From the NCBI GenBank assembly GCA_942490645.1, contig CALNXN010000002.1:124001-188000 (forward strand): a stretch of 64,000 bases of DNA, in the 5' to 3' direction. Origin of the DNA: CALNXN01 sp942490645 (GTDB lineage Bacteria; Pseudomonadota; Alphaproteobacteria; Rhodobacterales; Rhodobacteraceae). A model generated the notes under the pieces. The model ran no database searches and was not told the DNA's origin. It saw nothing but the letters and a program-made list of their open reading frames with translations. The translations under genes and the position numbers were made by a program. Shown here piece after piece: positions 18,576-29,455 of this stretch (its first letter is position 1; every line of letters begins with the position of its first letter).

Positions 18576-19263
18576 TCTGTATTTCTGGCCAACGCCAAAT
18601 GGCTGGAAAATCTCCATCGCATTGGAAGAGATGGGGCTGGAATATAAAACACACCTGATCAATATCGGCGCAGGCGACCAATTCAAGGACGCGTTTCTCA
18701 AGGTGTCGCCCAATAACAAGATGCCCGCGATCACCGATCATGCCGGGCCGGACGGCGCGCCCATCTCGATCTTTGAATCCGGGGCGATCCTGCAATACTT
18801 GGCGCGCAAAACCGGGAAGTTCTACGGCAACACCGAACGCGAACGCGTGACGGTCGACCAGTGGTTGATGTGGCAAATGGGCGGCGTCGGCCCGATGGCG
18901 GGCCAAGCCCACCACTTTCTGAAATACGCGCCAGCAATGGACCCACCGAATGACCTCCCCTATGCAAAGGACCGGTATCGCGCGGAAACGGCGCGGCTTT
19001 ACGGTGTCTTGAACCAGCAATTGGCGGATCATGAGTTCGTTGCCGGTGACGACATGTCGATTGCCGATATGGCGATCTGGCCGTGGGCCAGCCTTTGGGA
19101 AGGCCAGCAACAGTCGTTAGAGGACAAGCCGCACATGGCCCGATGGCTCGATACGATGGCGGCGCGCCCCGGCGTTCAGGCTGGACGGGCTCTTTACGCA
19201 GAAAAACGAGGCGACTTTCGCAAAGACTCCGCTGCCCAAAACACCCTTTTCAAAACCCGCTGA
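18559..19263 (+). CDS. Glutathione S-transferase family protein, Nu/YghU-like
   Basis: A 234-residue GST-fold protein. The thioredoxin-like half begins IDLYFWPTPNGWKISIALEEMG, with VSPNNKMPAI (cis-Pro) and IFESGAILQYLA; the helical half contains GDDMSIADMAIWPW. The PTPN(G/S) start is typical of YghU/YfcG, which act as disulfide-bond reductases with glutathione. It overlaps the preceding hydrolase gene. Confidence 0.9.
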   Translation: MSTPIDLYFWPTPNGWKISIALEEMGLEYKTHLINIGAGDQFKDAFLKVSPNNKMPAITDHAGPDGAPISIFESGAILQYLARKTGKFYGNTERERVTVDQWLMWQMGGVGPMAGQAHHFLKYAPAMDPPNDLPYAKDRYRAETARLYGVLNQQLADHEFVAGDDMSIADMAIWPWASLWEGQQQSLEDKPHMARWLDTMAARPGVQAGRALYAEKRGDFRKDSAAQNTLFKTR

Positions 19264-19363
19264 CACCTGCCGTGGGCGGCGCAGATGTCGCCTGAACAGA
19301 AATTCTTTGCCAGATCGGTTTGTTTTCTGCACTGTCGGTTCATTGAATTGAAGAAAGTGTCGG

Positions 19364-20080
19364 TTGTTCTTGGAAACTGTGTTGTCACCTCAAAGCCTCG
19401 TTTACTGCGCCGGGGCCTTTTATGTGCTGGGACTACTCATCGTAAACCAGATGGTCCTCCGGATTATGATCTTGACCGGAACCAGTTTTTATCTCGCCTA
19501 CTATTGGACTGTGTCGGATGCCCCCTTGTGGGAAGCGATTTACATCAGCGCCCTGATTGGCTCGGCCAACATCTTCGGAATAGTTTTATTGGTCGCCCGA
19601 AAATCGCGCTTGGCGATACCGGCAGAACACGCTGATATCAAAGACTGCTTTCCCGACCTTCCACCTGGGGATTTTCGTACGTTGATGAAAATGGCAAAAC
19701 GTTACGTCGTGTCCGATGACGTGCGAATTACCACCGAAAACACCCCAGGAACACGCCTTTATTATGTGATCCGCGGCACGACCGAGGCAGAAAAGGGTGG
19801 GCATCGGTTCATACTACCGCCGAATATATTCGTTGGCGAAGTCGCATATATCATCGGTCAGAACAGTTCGGCGACCACATGGCTCCAAGCCGGAGCTGAA
19901 GTCCTGGAGTGGTCATTTGAGGACCTGCGTCAGAAGTCCTCGCGCAACGCCCGTTTCAAACTGGCATTAGATGCCGCGATCTCGACCGATCTGGCGCGCA
20001 AAGTCGCATTGGCTGTCGCTCCGCATCAACCGTATTGGTCGGAATTTCGGCAACGCCAGATCAAAGCGCATTCCGCCTAG
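19364..20080 (+). CDS. Popeye-like membrane protein with cyclic-nucleotide-binding-type domain
   Basis: Three N-terminal hydrophobic segments (residues ~10-80) are followed by a cytoplasmic beta-barrel domain (~90-210). That domain has FVGEVAYIIGQNSSATTWLQAGAEVLEWSFEDLR, read as the phosphate-binding-cassette part of the cAMP-receptor/Popeye fold. Vertebrate Popeye proteins are cAMP effectors with the same three-helix architecture; bacterial members are not characterised to my knowledge. No ATG is available in the open frame. TTG 19364 is used, eight bases after AAGAAAG; TTG 19370 or GTG 19379 are alternatives. Its stop shares the CTAG tetranucleotide with the convergent yciB stop. Confidence 0.7.
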   Translation: MFLETVLSPQSLVYCAGAFYVLGLLIVNQMVLRIMILTGTSFYLAYYWTVSDAPLWEAIYISALIGSANIFGIVLLVARKSRLAIPAEHADIKDCFPDLPPGDFRTLMKMAKRYVVSDDVRITTENTPGTRLYYVIRGTTEAEKGGHRFILPPNIFVGEVAYIIGQNSSATTWLQAGAEVLEWSFEDLRQKSSRNARFKLALDAAISTDLARKVALAVAPHQPYWSEFRQRQIKAHSA

Positions 20081-20691
20081 TCGCTGTTCTGATCAGCCTC
20101 TTCAATCAGGTAGGGTTGCAGCGCCGTAATCTGCCAGACCAGAAACACCATCAAAACCGCGGGAAACGCAAAGGTCTCGATCTTGACCCATGTGTCGGTC
20201 GACATGGTGCGCCATATGATCTCATTCGCCACGGCCAGCGCCAGAAATAGCCCGCACAACCGCCGTGTCAGCAACATCCAACCCGCCGCTTTCATCGGCA
20301 GCAAGTCTTCCATGACATAAGCCAGATAGGATCGCCCCCGCAGCAAACCGATCGCAAGGATCAGCGCAAACGCGCCATAAACGATGGATGTCTTCATCTT
20401 GAAGAACCGCTCGTCATTGAACCACGCGGTCAGCCCGCCGAAAAAGATCACCATGAAGGCGGTGAAAATCTGCATCCGGCTCAGCTTCCCGGTCATGGCC
20501 CATAAAACGGCCATCGCCCCAAGAATAAGTGGGACGAATATCAACGTGGCCACGATAAAGCCGGAGTATTCCACATCAACGAAGGTATAGGTTTCGTCCC
20601 GGATCCGAAGGTAGATCAGGAAAAAAACAACGGTCGGTCCCAATTCAAGCACCTGCTTGAGGATGGGATTGATCGGTTTTGCCTCGGCCAT
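20077..20691 (-). CDS. yciB: Inner membrane septation protein YciB (IspZ family)
   Basis: A 204-residue polytopic membrane protein of the YciB/intracellular septation protein A family. Family landmarks include LELGPTVVFFLIY, KMKTSIVYGAFALILAIGLLRG and NEIIWRTMSTDTWVKIETFAFP. YciB interacts with division and elongation proteins in E. coli and affects envelope integrity. ATG 20691 has AAGGAG six bases upstream, which decides the start. It is last in the operon ftsY-GNAT-EamA-yciB. Confidence 0.93.
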   Translation of the reverse strand: MAEAKPINPILKQVLELGPTVVFFLIYLRIRDETYTFVDVEYSGFIVATLIFVPLILGAMAVLWAMTGKLSRMQIFTAFMVIFFGGLTAWFNDERFFKMKTSIVYGAFALILAIGLLRGRSYLAYVMEDLLPMKAAGWMLLTRRLCGLFLALAVANEIIWRTMSTDTWVKIETFAFPAVLMVFLVWQITALQPYLIEEADQNSD

Positions 20692-20701
20692 GCGTTTCTC
20701 C

Positions 20702-21604
20702 TTATCCGCCAAGCTCAACTATCACAGCACCCAGCGCAATCAATGCCATCAGCGCAATACGTCGCGGGCCAACAGGTTCTTTGAGTACCAGCCACCCGAT
20801 CAGCGCCGCAAAAACCGTCGAGGTCTCGCGCAGCACCGCCGCTTCACCCACTTTATCGAGCCGCGTTGCCATCATGATTGCACCAAAGCTGAAAAAGGCG
20901 ATGAACCCGCCGATTACACCGCGCAACATCAGCGGGCGCAAGGCGGGCGGGTTGGCCATCGTCATCCAACGCCGGGCAGCGATCAACGGCATGAAAAACC
21001 CGTCAATCATGAAAAACCATGCCAAAAACGTGAACGGGTTGGCCGTAGCCCGGATGCCATAAGCGTCATATGTGGTGTAGAGCGCCACGAACAGCCCGGT
21101 CAAAACGGCTAGACCAAGAGCTGCATTCAACGTGTCGCGCGCGGCTTGCAGATACATCAAATTGTAGACCGCCAGCCCAAAGATGCCTGACAACAGAACG
21201 CCCAAGCCCATCCATTGGGTGGCATTGAACACTTCGTCAAACAGCAGATACGCGCCGACAACCGCAAAAAGTGGCCCGGTGCCACGCACCACTGGATAGA
21301 CAACCGTGTAGGCCCCCTTGGTATAGGCCCAAGCCTGTAACAGCTTGTAGACCACATGGATCACCCAAACGGTCGCAAAGATCGGCCACATATGGGGTTC
21401 GGGCCATGGCACCACGAACAGCGCGAAAGGCGCCGCCATCAACCCATAAGAAATATCAATCGCGCCGCGCGTCAGCCAGGGATCATGCCGTCCCTTTTGC
21501 AAAGCGCCAAAAACCGCGTGCAGAAACGCCGCCAGAAGGGCCAACATCAGCGCAGCTTGGTGACCAGCCTGCGTGCCTTCGATGGACAACAGCCACTCTG
21601 TCAC
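20702..21604 (-). CDS. EamA/DMT-family permease
   Basis: A 300-residue membrane protein with about ten hydrophobic segments in two EamA halves, of the drug/metabolite transporter superfamily; the second half ends GAAIGWLVLKEPVG-like. The substrate is unknown. GTG 21604 overlaps the stop of the GNAT gene (GTGA), supporting this start and co-translation. The gene ends 10 bases before the yciB start. Confidence 0.85.
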   Translation of the reverse strand: MTEWLLSIEGTQAGHQAALMLALLAAFLHAVFGALQKGRHDPWLTRGAIDISYGLMAAPFALFVVPWPEPHMWPIFATVWVIHVVYKLLQAWAYTKGAYTVVYPVVRGTGPLFAVVGAYLLFDEVFNATQWMGLGVLLSGIFGLAVYNLMYLQAARDTLNAALGLAVLTGLFVALYTTYDAYGIRATANPFTFLAWFFMIDGFFMPLIAARRWMTMANPPALRPLMLRGVIGGFIAFFSFGAIMMATRLDKVGEAAVLRETSTVFAALIGWLVLKEPVGPRRIALMALIALGAVIVELGG

Positions 21605-22004
21605 AGGCTCGGATCAGCGTAGCGATCCATGCCCCGCGTGGCGCGAAATCCATAAGCTTGATAGAGAGGCACAGCGCGTTCGCTGGACACCAGACTGACG
21701 TGACACGTTGGCGGCAGCGTGGCTTCGCACCACGCCATCAGCCTGTCCATCACACCGTGGCCCAGCCCTTGCCCCTGCCATTCCGGATCGACCGCCACAT
21801 CCACGATCTGACAAAACGCACCCGCATCGCCAACCACCCGGCCCATCGCCACGAGCGCGCCGCCATGTCTCACCGTCACACAATAACAACTGGCCGGCAA
21901 TCCGAGCCGCGCCGCATCGGCGCAGCGGTGGCCCAGCCCACACGTATCACGCAAGGCGCGGTATTCATCTGCGGCCGGAACATCATCAGACCAGATCAGT
22001 TCAC

Positions 22005-22008
<4 letters not shown>
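21601..22008 (-). CDS. GNAT family N-acetyltransferase
   Basis: A 135-residue acetyltransferase. The acetyl-CoA pyrophosphate loop QGQGLGHGVMDRL follows the strand VDVAVDPEWQ, and LVSSERAVPLYQAYGF completes the fold. The acceptor is unknown. It overlaps ftsY by four bases (ATGA) and the EamA gene by four (GTGA), in the order ftsY-GNAT-EamA-yciB. Confidence 0.88.
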
Positions 22009-23454
<1,446 letters not shown>

Positions 23455-23573
23455 GCGGCCTCCACGACTGGTCTGATTGTCGATAGCTGTGCGGCGCAAG
23501 ATGGGCAACCCACGCATGGACATCTGAATTGGCGCATTGCAATAGTGACGTCACCCCAATCAGGTAACCTTAC

Positions 23574-24425
23574 ATGACCACATCACACACCCGCGCCATC
23601 AATCATGCTCAGGATGCCACGGATGCATCCTTTTTCTCGAGCCCTTGGGGCACCCACAAACCGGGGCTCCTTCAGGGCATGCTGATCGGATTGACGCGGC
23701 GCACGATTTTGCAGCGCGGGCGGTTGCGCCACCGTATGACAAATCTGATCACCGGTATGGGACGCCCAATTGATGTGACGTTCCGAGGTTGCAAATACCG
23801 GATCGAAGGGCGCAACAACCTGATCGAATATGGGCTGCTGACGCGGCCCAGCTATAATGGGCAAGAGATTGATTTTCTGGCCGAAGCGGTGCGCGATGGC
23901 GGAGTGTTCTTGGACATCGGGTGCAACATTGGCCTTTACAGCCTGCCGCTGGCAAAAGCCGCCGGGCCAAAGGGGCGCGTTCTGTCAATCGACGCCAATC
24001 CGGTGATGATCCAACACTTGAACTACAACGCTCAAGCCTCTGATCTAAATAATGTAACGGGAATAAACACAGCCGTGGGCGGAACATCTGGCCGTGTCGA
24101 TCTGAACATCCGCCTTGATGATGTGGCCATTGTCAGTGTGGTGGAAAGCGACACCGGTTCCGTGCAAATGCTCCCCCTCGAGCAGATCGTCGCTGAAGCT
24201 GGTTTAACCCGCGTCGACGCCCTCAAGATCGACATTGAAGGGCACGAGGATCAGGCGATGGTGCCCTATCTGCAATCGGTGCCAGAGGCGCTCCTGCCCA
24301 AGCGCATCGTGATCGAACAGGTGGGCAAGGATCAAGATTACCCCGGATGCGCCGCCGAATTCGCACGCCTCGGCTACACCCTGCGTGGCCGCAGCAAGAT
24401 CAATTCGCTTTATGCGCGCGATTAG
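23574..24425 (+). CDS. FkbM family methyltransferase
   Basis: A 283-residue SAM-dependent methyltransferase. Motif I is VFLDIGCNIGLYSLPLAKAAG, followed by GRVLSIDANP and the FkbM-type VDALKIDIEGHEDQAM near the C-terminal third. FkbM proteins O-methylate sugars or polyketide hydroxyls; the substrate is not inferable. The ATG at 23574 begins MTTSHTRAINHAQD. Its TAG overlaps the convergent stop of the NuoE-NuoF fusion gene (24422-24425). It is divergent from ftsY. Confidence 0.88.
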   Translation: MTTSHTRAINHAQDATDASFFSSPWGTHKPGLLQGMLIGLTRRTILQRGRLRHRMTNLITGMGRPIDVTFRGCKYRIEGRNNLIEYGLLTRPSYNGQEIDFLAEAVRDGGVFLDIGCNIGLYSLPLAKAAGPKGRVLSIDANPVMIQHLNYNAQASDLNNVTGINTAVGGTSGRVDLNIRLDDVAIVSVVESDTGSVQMLPLEQIVAEAGLTRVDALKIDIEGHEDQAMVPYLQSVPEALLPKRIVIEQVGKDQDYPGCAAEFARLGYTLRGRSKINSLYARD

Positions 24426-26122
24426 ATTTCATCAGGGAAGTGCTTGATCACCATGCGGATAGGGTTCGGTGCGGCCTGTCCCAAGCCGCAAATGCTGGCA
24501 TCCACCATTGCTGTGCTAAGCTCCTCCAACAAGCCCTGATCCCAGGTGTCAGCCTGCATCAGCTTGACCGCTTTTTCGCAGCCGACCCTGCAGGGCGTAC
24601 ACTGACCACAGCTTTCATCCTCAAAGAATTTCAACATATTCAGCGCAGCCGCACGTGCAGAATCTTGGTCCGACAAGACAACAACGGCCGCCGAGCCGAT
24701 GAACGACCCCAAAGGTTGCAGCGTATCGAAATCCAAAGGCACGTCGTTGATCTCGGCCGGCAACAAGCCAGAGGACGGGCCACCCGGTTGATATGCCTTG
24801 AAACTGTGACCATCTGCCATGCCACCTGCAGCGTCGATGATATCCATGATCGTGGAACCGGCAGGCAACAGGTAAACACCCGGGTGCGCCACACGGCCCG
24901 ATACGGAATAGCTGCGCAGCCCTTTGCGACCATTGTGTTCGGTGCTGTTCAGGACCTGGGGCCCTTCGCGGCAGACCCGCGCGACCCAATGCAATGTTTC
25001 GACGTTGTGCACCAAAGTCGGACGACCAAATACACCCACCTGCGCCACAAAAGGCGGTCGGTGACGCGGCATCCCGCGTTTGCCCTCGATACTTTCGATC
25101 ATGGCGCTTTCTTCGCCGCAAATATAGGCACCGGCCCCGCGCCGCAGATCAATATAGCCCTTTTCCACAACACCTGCGTCTTCCAATGCGCTGATTTCAC
25201 GGCGCAAAATTTCTAATACGGCAGGATACTCATCGCGCATGTAGATAAAAGCGGTCTCGGCCTCGACGGCCCATGCCGCGATCAGCATACCTTCGAGAAA
25301 TAGATGAGGAACGCGCTCCAAGTAGTAGCGATCCTTGAATGTTCCCGGCTCGCCTTCATCACCGTTCACGGCAAGATACCGTGGACCGGGGTTGGCGCGC
25401 ACAAAGCCCCACTTCTTGCCCGATGGGAACCCAGCACCGCCCAGACCGCGCAGGCCGCTTTCCAGCACCTTGTCCTGTACAGCCTCCCAATCCCCTGTTT
25501 TGCGCAGGGTCTGTAAGGTTTCATAACCGCCTTCAGCTGCATAATCCGCGTATCTCTGATAGTCGGGCACATGCGCGTGCGTGTCATCCGCTGCGATGGC
25601 CGCCTGCACTTTTTCAGGGGTCGCGTGATCAATATGGTTGTGCCCGATCTCAAGCACGGGGGCGGTGTCACAACGCCCCATGCACGGCGCGCGCAACACA
25701 CGTACTTCGCTCGGATCCAAACCATCTTCCAAAGCGGCCTTTAGCTGTTGCGCCCCGGCCAATTCGCACGACAGGCTGTCGCACACGCGAATGGTCAACG
25801 CAGGCGGAGGGGTTTCATCCTCTTTGACCACATCAAAGTGAGCATAGAATGACGCCACTTCGTATACTTCTGCCATCGACATCCGCATTTCTTCCGCCAA
25901 TGCGCGCAGATGCGCGGCAGACAAATGCCCGTAGGTGTCCTGAATCAGGTGTAGATACTCGATCAGCAGGTCCGCCCGGCGCGGGCCATCACCCAGCAAT
26001 GCCTTGACGTCTGCCCATGCGTCATCGTGCAACTGGCGGCCCTTGGTGTGACGCCGTCCTTTGCCCTTGCCGGATTTCCAGACGCCCTTGGACGGTGTTT
26101 TGTTGTCAGTATCCAATGCCAT
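24422..26122 (-). CDS. NuoE-NuoF fusion, formate-dehydrogenase-beta-type diaphorase subunit
   Basis: The 566-residue protein joins two electron-transfer modules. A NuoE-like thioredoxin fold (~45-175) carries four [2Fe-2S] ligands (Cys114, Cys119, Cys147, Cys151). A NuoF-like module has the FMN/NAD site GLRGLGGAGFPSGKKW..NGDEGEPGTFKDR, ICGEESAMIESIEGKRG and a [4Fe-4S] motif (Cys505, Cys508, Cys511, Cys545). This matches the NAD-reducing beta subunit of soluble formate dehydrogenases (FdsB/FdsG fused). The first ~40 residues are basic. No molybdenum alpha subunit or FdhD lies nearby. ATG 26122 is preferred to an upstream ATG at 26278, which overlaps the divergent alkB-type gene. Confidence 0.88.
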   Translation of the reverse strand: MALDTDNKTPSKGVWKSGKGKGRRHTKGRQLHDDAWADVKALLGDGPRRADLLIEYLHLIQDTYGHLSAAHLRALAEEMRMSMAEVYEVASFYAHFDVVKEDETPPPALTIRVCDSLSCELAGAQQLKAALEDGLDPSEVRVLRAPCMGRCDTAPVLEIGHNHIDHATPEKVQAAIAADDTHAHVPDYQRYADYAAEGGYETLQTLRKTGDWEAVQDKVLESGLRGLGGAGFPSGKKWGFVRANPGPRYLAVNGDEGEPGTFKDRYYLERVPHLFLEGMLIAAWAVEAETAFIYMRDEYPAVLEILRREISALEDAGVVEKGYIDLRRGAGAYICGEESAMIESIEGKRGMPRHRPPFVAQVGVFGRPTLVHNVETLHWVARVCREGPQVLNSTEHNGRKGLRSYSVSGRVAHPGVYLLPAGSTIMDIIDAAGGMADGHSFKAYQPGGPSSGLLPAEINDVPLDFDTLQPLGSFIGSAAVVVLSDQDSARAAALNMLKFFEDESCGQCTPCRVGCEKAVKLMQADTWDQGLLEELSTAMVDASICGLGQAAPNPIRMVIKHFPDEI

Positions 26123-26262
26123 TTCGGCCCTCCAGTCGCGGTCAGCCGCCTGCGTGATTGCTGCGCGCATCTGCTGTTTCGCGCAGCCTATCAGGGCAAG
26201 CCCATCCTCGACACGATCAAAAGCGACAATTGGCACCTGCTTTGCGTTGTTGAAATGCCCTT

Positions 26263-27396
26263 GTGACACCATCGGCAACCTTTGCGTCTCTGAGTGGACA
26301 GGCTATCGTGCCAAAAAAGACGCCTCGGAGCAGCCTGTTGTCAGTGTTCAAAATCGCCACTTTGTTGCCAGCGGCCCTGCTGGCTCTCGGATGCATTCTG
26401 GGCGGCATTTGGACAGTGTTCGGCCTGATGGCAATGACAGTCGTCGTTTATGCGCTGGACCGTGTTCTGCCCGTAGCACAGGTCGGTCGCGACAGCGCGG
26501 ACCGCTTGTGCTGGTTGATCGCGGCCTCACATTTTGGACTGATCGGACTGGCCGCGCACGCATTCGGCACAGGTGTGGCAAGCGGGTGGAATGGCGTGGC
26601 GCTCTGGCTGGGGTTGGGCCTATGGTTCGGGCAGGTCGCCAATTCAACTGCTCACGAGATGATCCACCGCCCGGCCCGACAGATGCGGCGCATGGGAGTG
26701 GCTATGTTCGCCTCGCTTTTGAACGGGCACCATGTATCGGCGCACCTCAAAGTGCATCACGCGCACGCGGCCACGGATGCGGATCCAAATTCCGCACGCA
26801 AGGGCGAAAGCGTCTATGCGTTTTTTGCACGTGCCACAGCAGGTGAATTCATTGCTGGACTACGCGCGGAAAACACACAGCGCCTGCAGTCGAAATCACG
26901 GCAATTGCACCCCTATATCGGCTATCTGGCTATATCTGCACTGAGTGTTGCAGCAGTCGGCACCATTGGCGGGTATGCTGGCATTGCCGCGCTGCTCAGC
27001 CTTGCGCTTTATGCCCAACTCCAGCTTTTGTTGTCGGACTACGTTCAGCACTACGGGCTGCGGCGGCGCAAGATCAACGGACATTTGGAACCGGTCGGGC
27101 CGCAACACAGTTGGAACGCAGCGCACGCCTATTCCGCGGCGATGATGCTGAATGCACCGCGCCACTCCGATCACCACATCGCACCCGGCAAACCCTTTGA
27201 AACGCTGAAGATTTCGCCTAGGCATATGCCCGTTCTGCCCAAATCCTTGCCTATCATGGCCACGTTGGCCTTGGTGCCACCGCTCTGGCGGCGGGTGATG
27301 GACAAGCGCGTGGCAAAATGGGAAACACAATCGCGCGAGACGTTCACCAAGCCTGCGCGCACCTCTGGCGCCGAGGCCCGCGTTCTGTCAGAATAG
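26263..27396 (+). CDS. alkB: AlkB-type alkane 1-monooxygenase / fatty-acid-desaturase superfamily
   Basis: A non-heme diiron membrane hydroxylase, 377 residues, with hydrophobic helices before and between the histidine clusters. The eight-histidine set is visible: HEMIH (131-135), HHVSAHLKVHH (156-166) and RHSDHH (300-305). The AlkB landmark NYIEHYGL reads DYVQHYGL (His263). The family oxidises terminal methyl groups of n-alkanes. No rubredoxin or rubredoxin reductase is adjacent, although a [2Fe-2S] ferredoxin gene lies ~4 kb away. GTG 26263 is the first start in frame; a later GTG before PKKTPRSS is possible. Confidence 0.85.
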   Translation: MTPSATFASLSGQAIVPKKTPRSSLLSVFKIATLLPAALLALGCILGGIWTVFGLMAMTVVVYALDRVLPVAQVGRDSADRLCWLIAASHFGLIGLAAHAFGTGVASGWNGVALWLGLGLWFGQVANSTAHEMIHRPARQMRRMGVAMFASLLNGHHVSAHLKVHHAHAATDADPNSARKGESVYAFFARATAGEFIAGLRAENTQRLQSKSRQLHPYIGYLAISALSVAAVGTIGGYAGIAALLSLALYAQLQLLLSDYVQHYGLRRRKINGHLEPVGPQHSWNAAHAYSAAMMLNAPRHSDHHIAPGKPFETLKISPRHMPVLPKSLPIMATLALVPPLWRRVMDKRVAKWETQSRETFTKPARTSGAEARVLSE

Positions 27397-27400
27397 CTGG

Positions 27401-27796
27401 ATGCTACGCAGTCTTCTGATCGCCCTTTTCTTGCTACCCGTCCCGGCCTTGGCCGAAGACTATTTGTCGGGTGAGGAATTTGATGCCTACACGCGGGGCA
27501 AAACGCTCTTTTTCGGCCAGAACGGCTCACCTTATGGGGCTGAGGTCTATCTCGACAATCGCCGTGTGCGTTGGTCGTTTCTGGACGGCCAATGCAAAGA
27601 GGGCGAATGGTATCAGCAAAATGAGATGATCTGCTTTGTCTACGAAGACAACCCCGACCCGCAGTGCTGGACCTTTCAGATCGGATCGGGCGGCTTGATC
27701 GCACGCTTTGAAAACAACCCTTCCGCGACAGAGCTATACGAGGCGCAGGACGTGGGCGAGGAAATGCTGTGCCTCGGACCTAAGGTCGGTGTCTGA
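27401..27796 (+). CDS. Hypothetical secreted protein, 131 residues
   Basis: MLRSLLIALFLLPVPALA is a clear signal peptide, leaving a ~113-residue mature periplasmic protein. It has four cysteines (DGQCKEG, EMICFVYED, DPQCWTF, EEMLCLGPK), which may form two disulfides, and many aromatic and acidic residues. I do not recognise a named family, though such proteins are common in this order. It begins five bases after the AlkB-type gene and probably shares its transcript. Confidence 0.75.
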   Translation: MLRSLLIALFLLPVPALAEDYLSGEEFDAYTRGKTLFFGQNGSPYGAEVYLDNRRVRWSFLDGQCKEGEWYQQNEMICFVYEDNPDPQCWTFQIGSGGLIARFENNPSATELYEAQDVGEEMLCLGPKVGV

Positions 27797-27812
27797 GAGC
27801 ACTCTGCACACC

Positions 27813-29360
27813 TTAATCTTCAAAGAGTGACTTTTGCGCAGGCGCGCCTGAAGCCGTCTTGCGCGGGGCCGGTTTTGAGCCAGTGGTCATCCGCCCATCG
27901 GCAAATTGAATTTCCAATTCGCTGGCCGCTTTGGCCGCCTTGGTGGTCGTGACGATCTGACCTGCGGCGCGCACCACGGCAAAACCACGCTCCAGCGTGG
28001 CCTCATACCCCAAAGTGCTGCGCAATCGTTCAAGCGCATCCACACGTCGCCGCAACGTCTCGATCTGGCGTCGGCCTGCGCCCGACAAGCGGCGCACGGT
28101 GTCCTCAAACGCCTGCCGTTTGCGTGTTTGATCCTGCGCCAGTGCCGCGGGTCGGAACCCACGCGCCAGCCCTGCAAACGCATCGCGCCTGATCCGAACG
28201 CTGCGTCCCAACGCCGGAGCCAACCGCGCGGCCAGGCCATTCAGACGTCGCCGCTCCGCATCTACAGACCGCGTCAGGCGCGATGGGCGCAAGGGACCGC
28301 TCAGATCCGCCAGCCGCACCTTGCGTCGTTGAACGCCCGTCATCAGAGCAGGCGCAAGCCGCGAAGACATCACATCGAGCCGTTGGCGTGGCCCGTCCAG
28401 CAGCGTATCGGGGCGCGGCAAGGCGCGCGACATGTCCCGCAACCGCTGTTCGCGTCGCGCGAGGTTCTGGCTGAGCGCATTGGTGATACGCGCACCCTGC
28501 CCGTCGACCCAAGCCAGCAATTCATGGCGCACCGGCACGGCCAGCTCCGCAGCCGCCGTCGGTGTGGGCGCGCGTTTGTCAGACACAAAATCAATAAGGG
28601 TGGTATCGGTTTCATGGCCCACCGCCGAAATCAACGGAATGTCGGAACCAGCGGCCGCACGCGCAACGATTTCCTCGTTGAAGCCCCATAGGTCTTCGAC
28701 GGACCCACCCCCACGTGCAACGATCAGCAGATCAGGCCGCGGCAAGGCCCCTCCCGGCGTCATCGCGTTGAATCCGGCAATGGCGCGTGCAACGTCAGGC
28801 GCGCATTTCTCGCCCTGCACCGCAACCGGCCAAATCAGCACTTTGCGCGGAAAACGGTCGCGTAAACGGTGTAGGATATCGCGGATCACAGCCCCCGAAG
28901 GCGATGTGATCACGCCAATCACGTCCGGCAGATATGGTATCTGGCGTTTGCGCGCAGGATCAAACAGCCCTTCGGCCTCCAACGCCTTTTTGCGCTTTTC
29001 CAGCAAGGCCATCAGCGCACCCATGCCAGCGGGTTTGATGTCTTCGATGACGATCTGATACTTGGATTGCCCGCCGAAGGTGGTCACACGGCCTGTGGCC
29101 ACAACCTCCATTCCCTCTTCGGGCTGCGTCTGCAAACGACCGGCGACACCCTTCCAGATCACACCGGCGATGACCGCCTTATCATCCTTGAGGTCAAGAT
29201 AGATGTGCCCCGAACGCGGACGGCTCACGCGGCCCACTTCGCCCTTGATGCGCACATGCCCGAACTCACCCTCGATAACGCGTTTGATCGCGCCTGACAG
29301 CTCGGTGACAGTGAATTCTGGGCTGTTGAGCCCGTCTTCGGGCGCATCGATCAGGTCCAT
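27813..29360 (-). CDS. xseA: Exodeoxyribonuclease VII large subunit XseA
   Basis: Large subunit of exonuclease VII, which degrades single-stranded DNA to oligonucleotides. The N-terminal OB-fold has VRIKGEVGRVSRPRSGHIYLDLKDD. The catalytic domain has GVITSPSGAVIRDILHRL, RGGGSVEDLWGFNEE and SAVGHETDTTLIDFVSDKRAPTPTAAAE. The long helical C-terminal region is Arg-rich. At 515 residues it is slightly longer than E. coli XseA (456). The small subunit XseB is not in this window. It diverges from purD. Confidence 0.95.
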   Translation of the reverse strand: MDLIDAPEDGLNSPEFTVTELSGAIKRVIEGEFGHVRIKGEVGRVSRPRSGHIYLDLKDDKAVIAGVIWKGVAGRLQTQPEEGMEVVATGRVTTFGGQSKYQIVIEDIKPAGMGALMALLEKRKKALEAEGLFDPARKRQIPYLPDVIGVITSPSGAVIRDILHRLRDRFPRKVLIWPVAVQGEKCAPDVARAIAGFNAMTPGGALPRPDLLIVARGGGSVEDLWGFNEEIVARAAAGSDIPLISAVGHETDTTLIDFVSDKRAPTPTAAAELAVPVRHELLAWVDGQGARITNALSQNLARREQRLRDMSRALPRPDTLLDGPRQRLDVMSSRLAPALMTGVQRRKVRLADLSGPLRPSRLTRSVDAERRRLNGLAARLAPALGRSVRIRRDAFAGLARGFRPAALAQDQTRKRQAFEDTVRRLSGAGRRQIETLRRRVDALERLRSTLGYEATLERGFAVVRAAGQIVTTTKAAKAASELEIQFADGRMTTGSKPAPRKTASGAPAQKSLFED

Positions 29361-29455
29361 TCCGGTTCCGTTCTTGTCTTGGCCTTTGGCACAGCTTAAA
29401 CCGCATCCAAGATGAGGCCAAGCTGGTCTGACCTATCAAAAAGGAGCTTGGCCGT

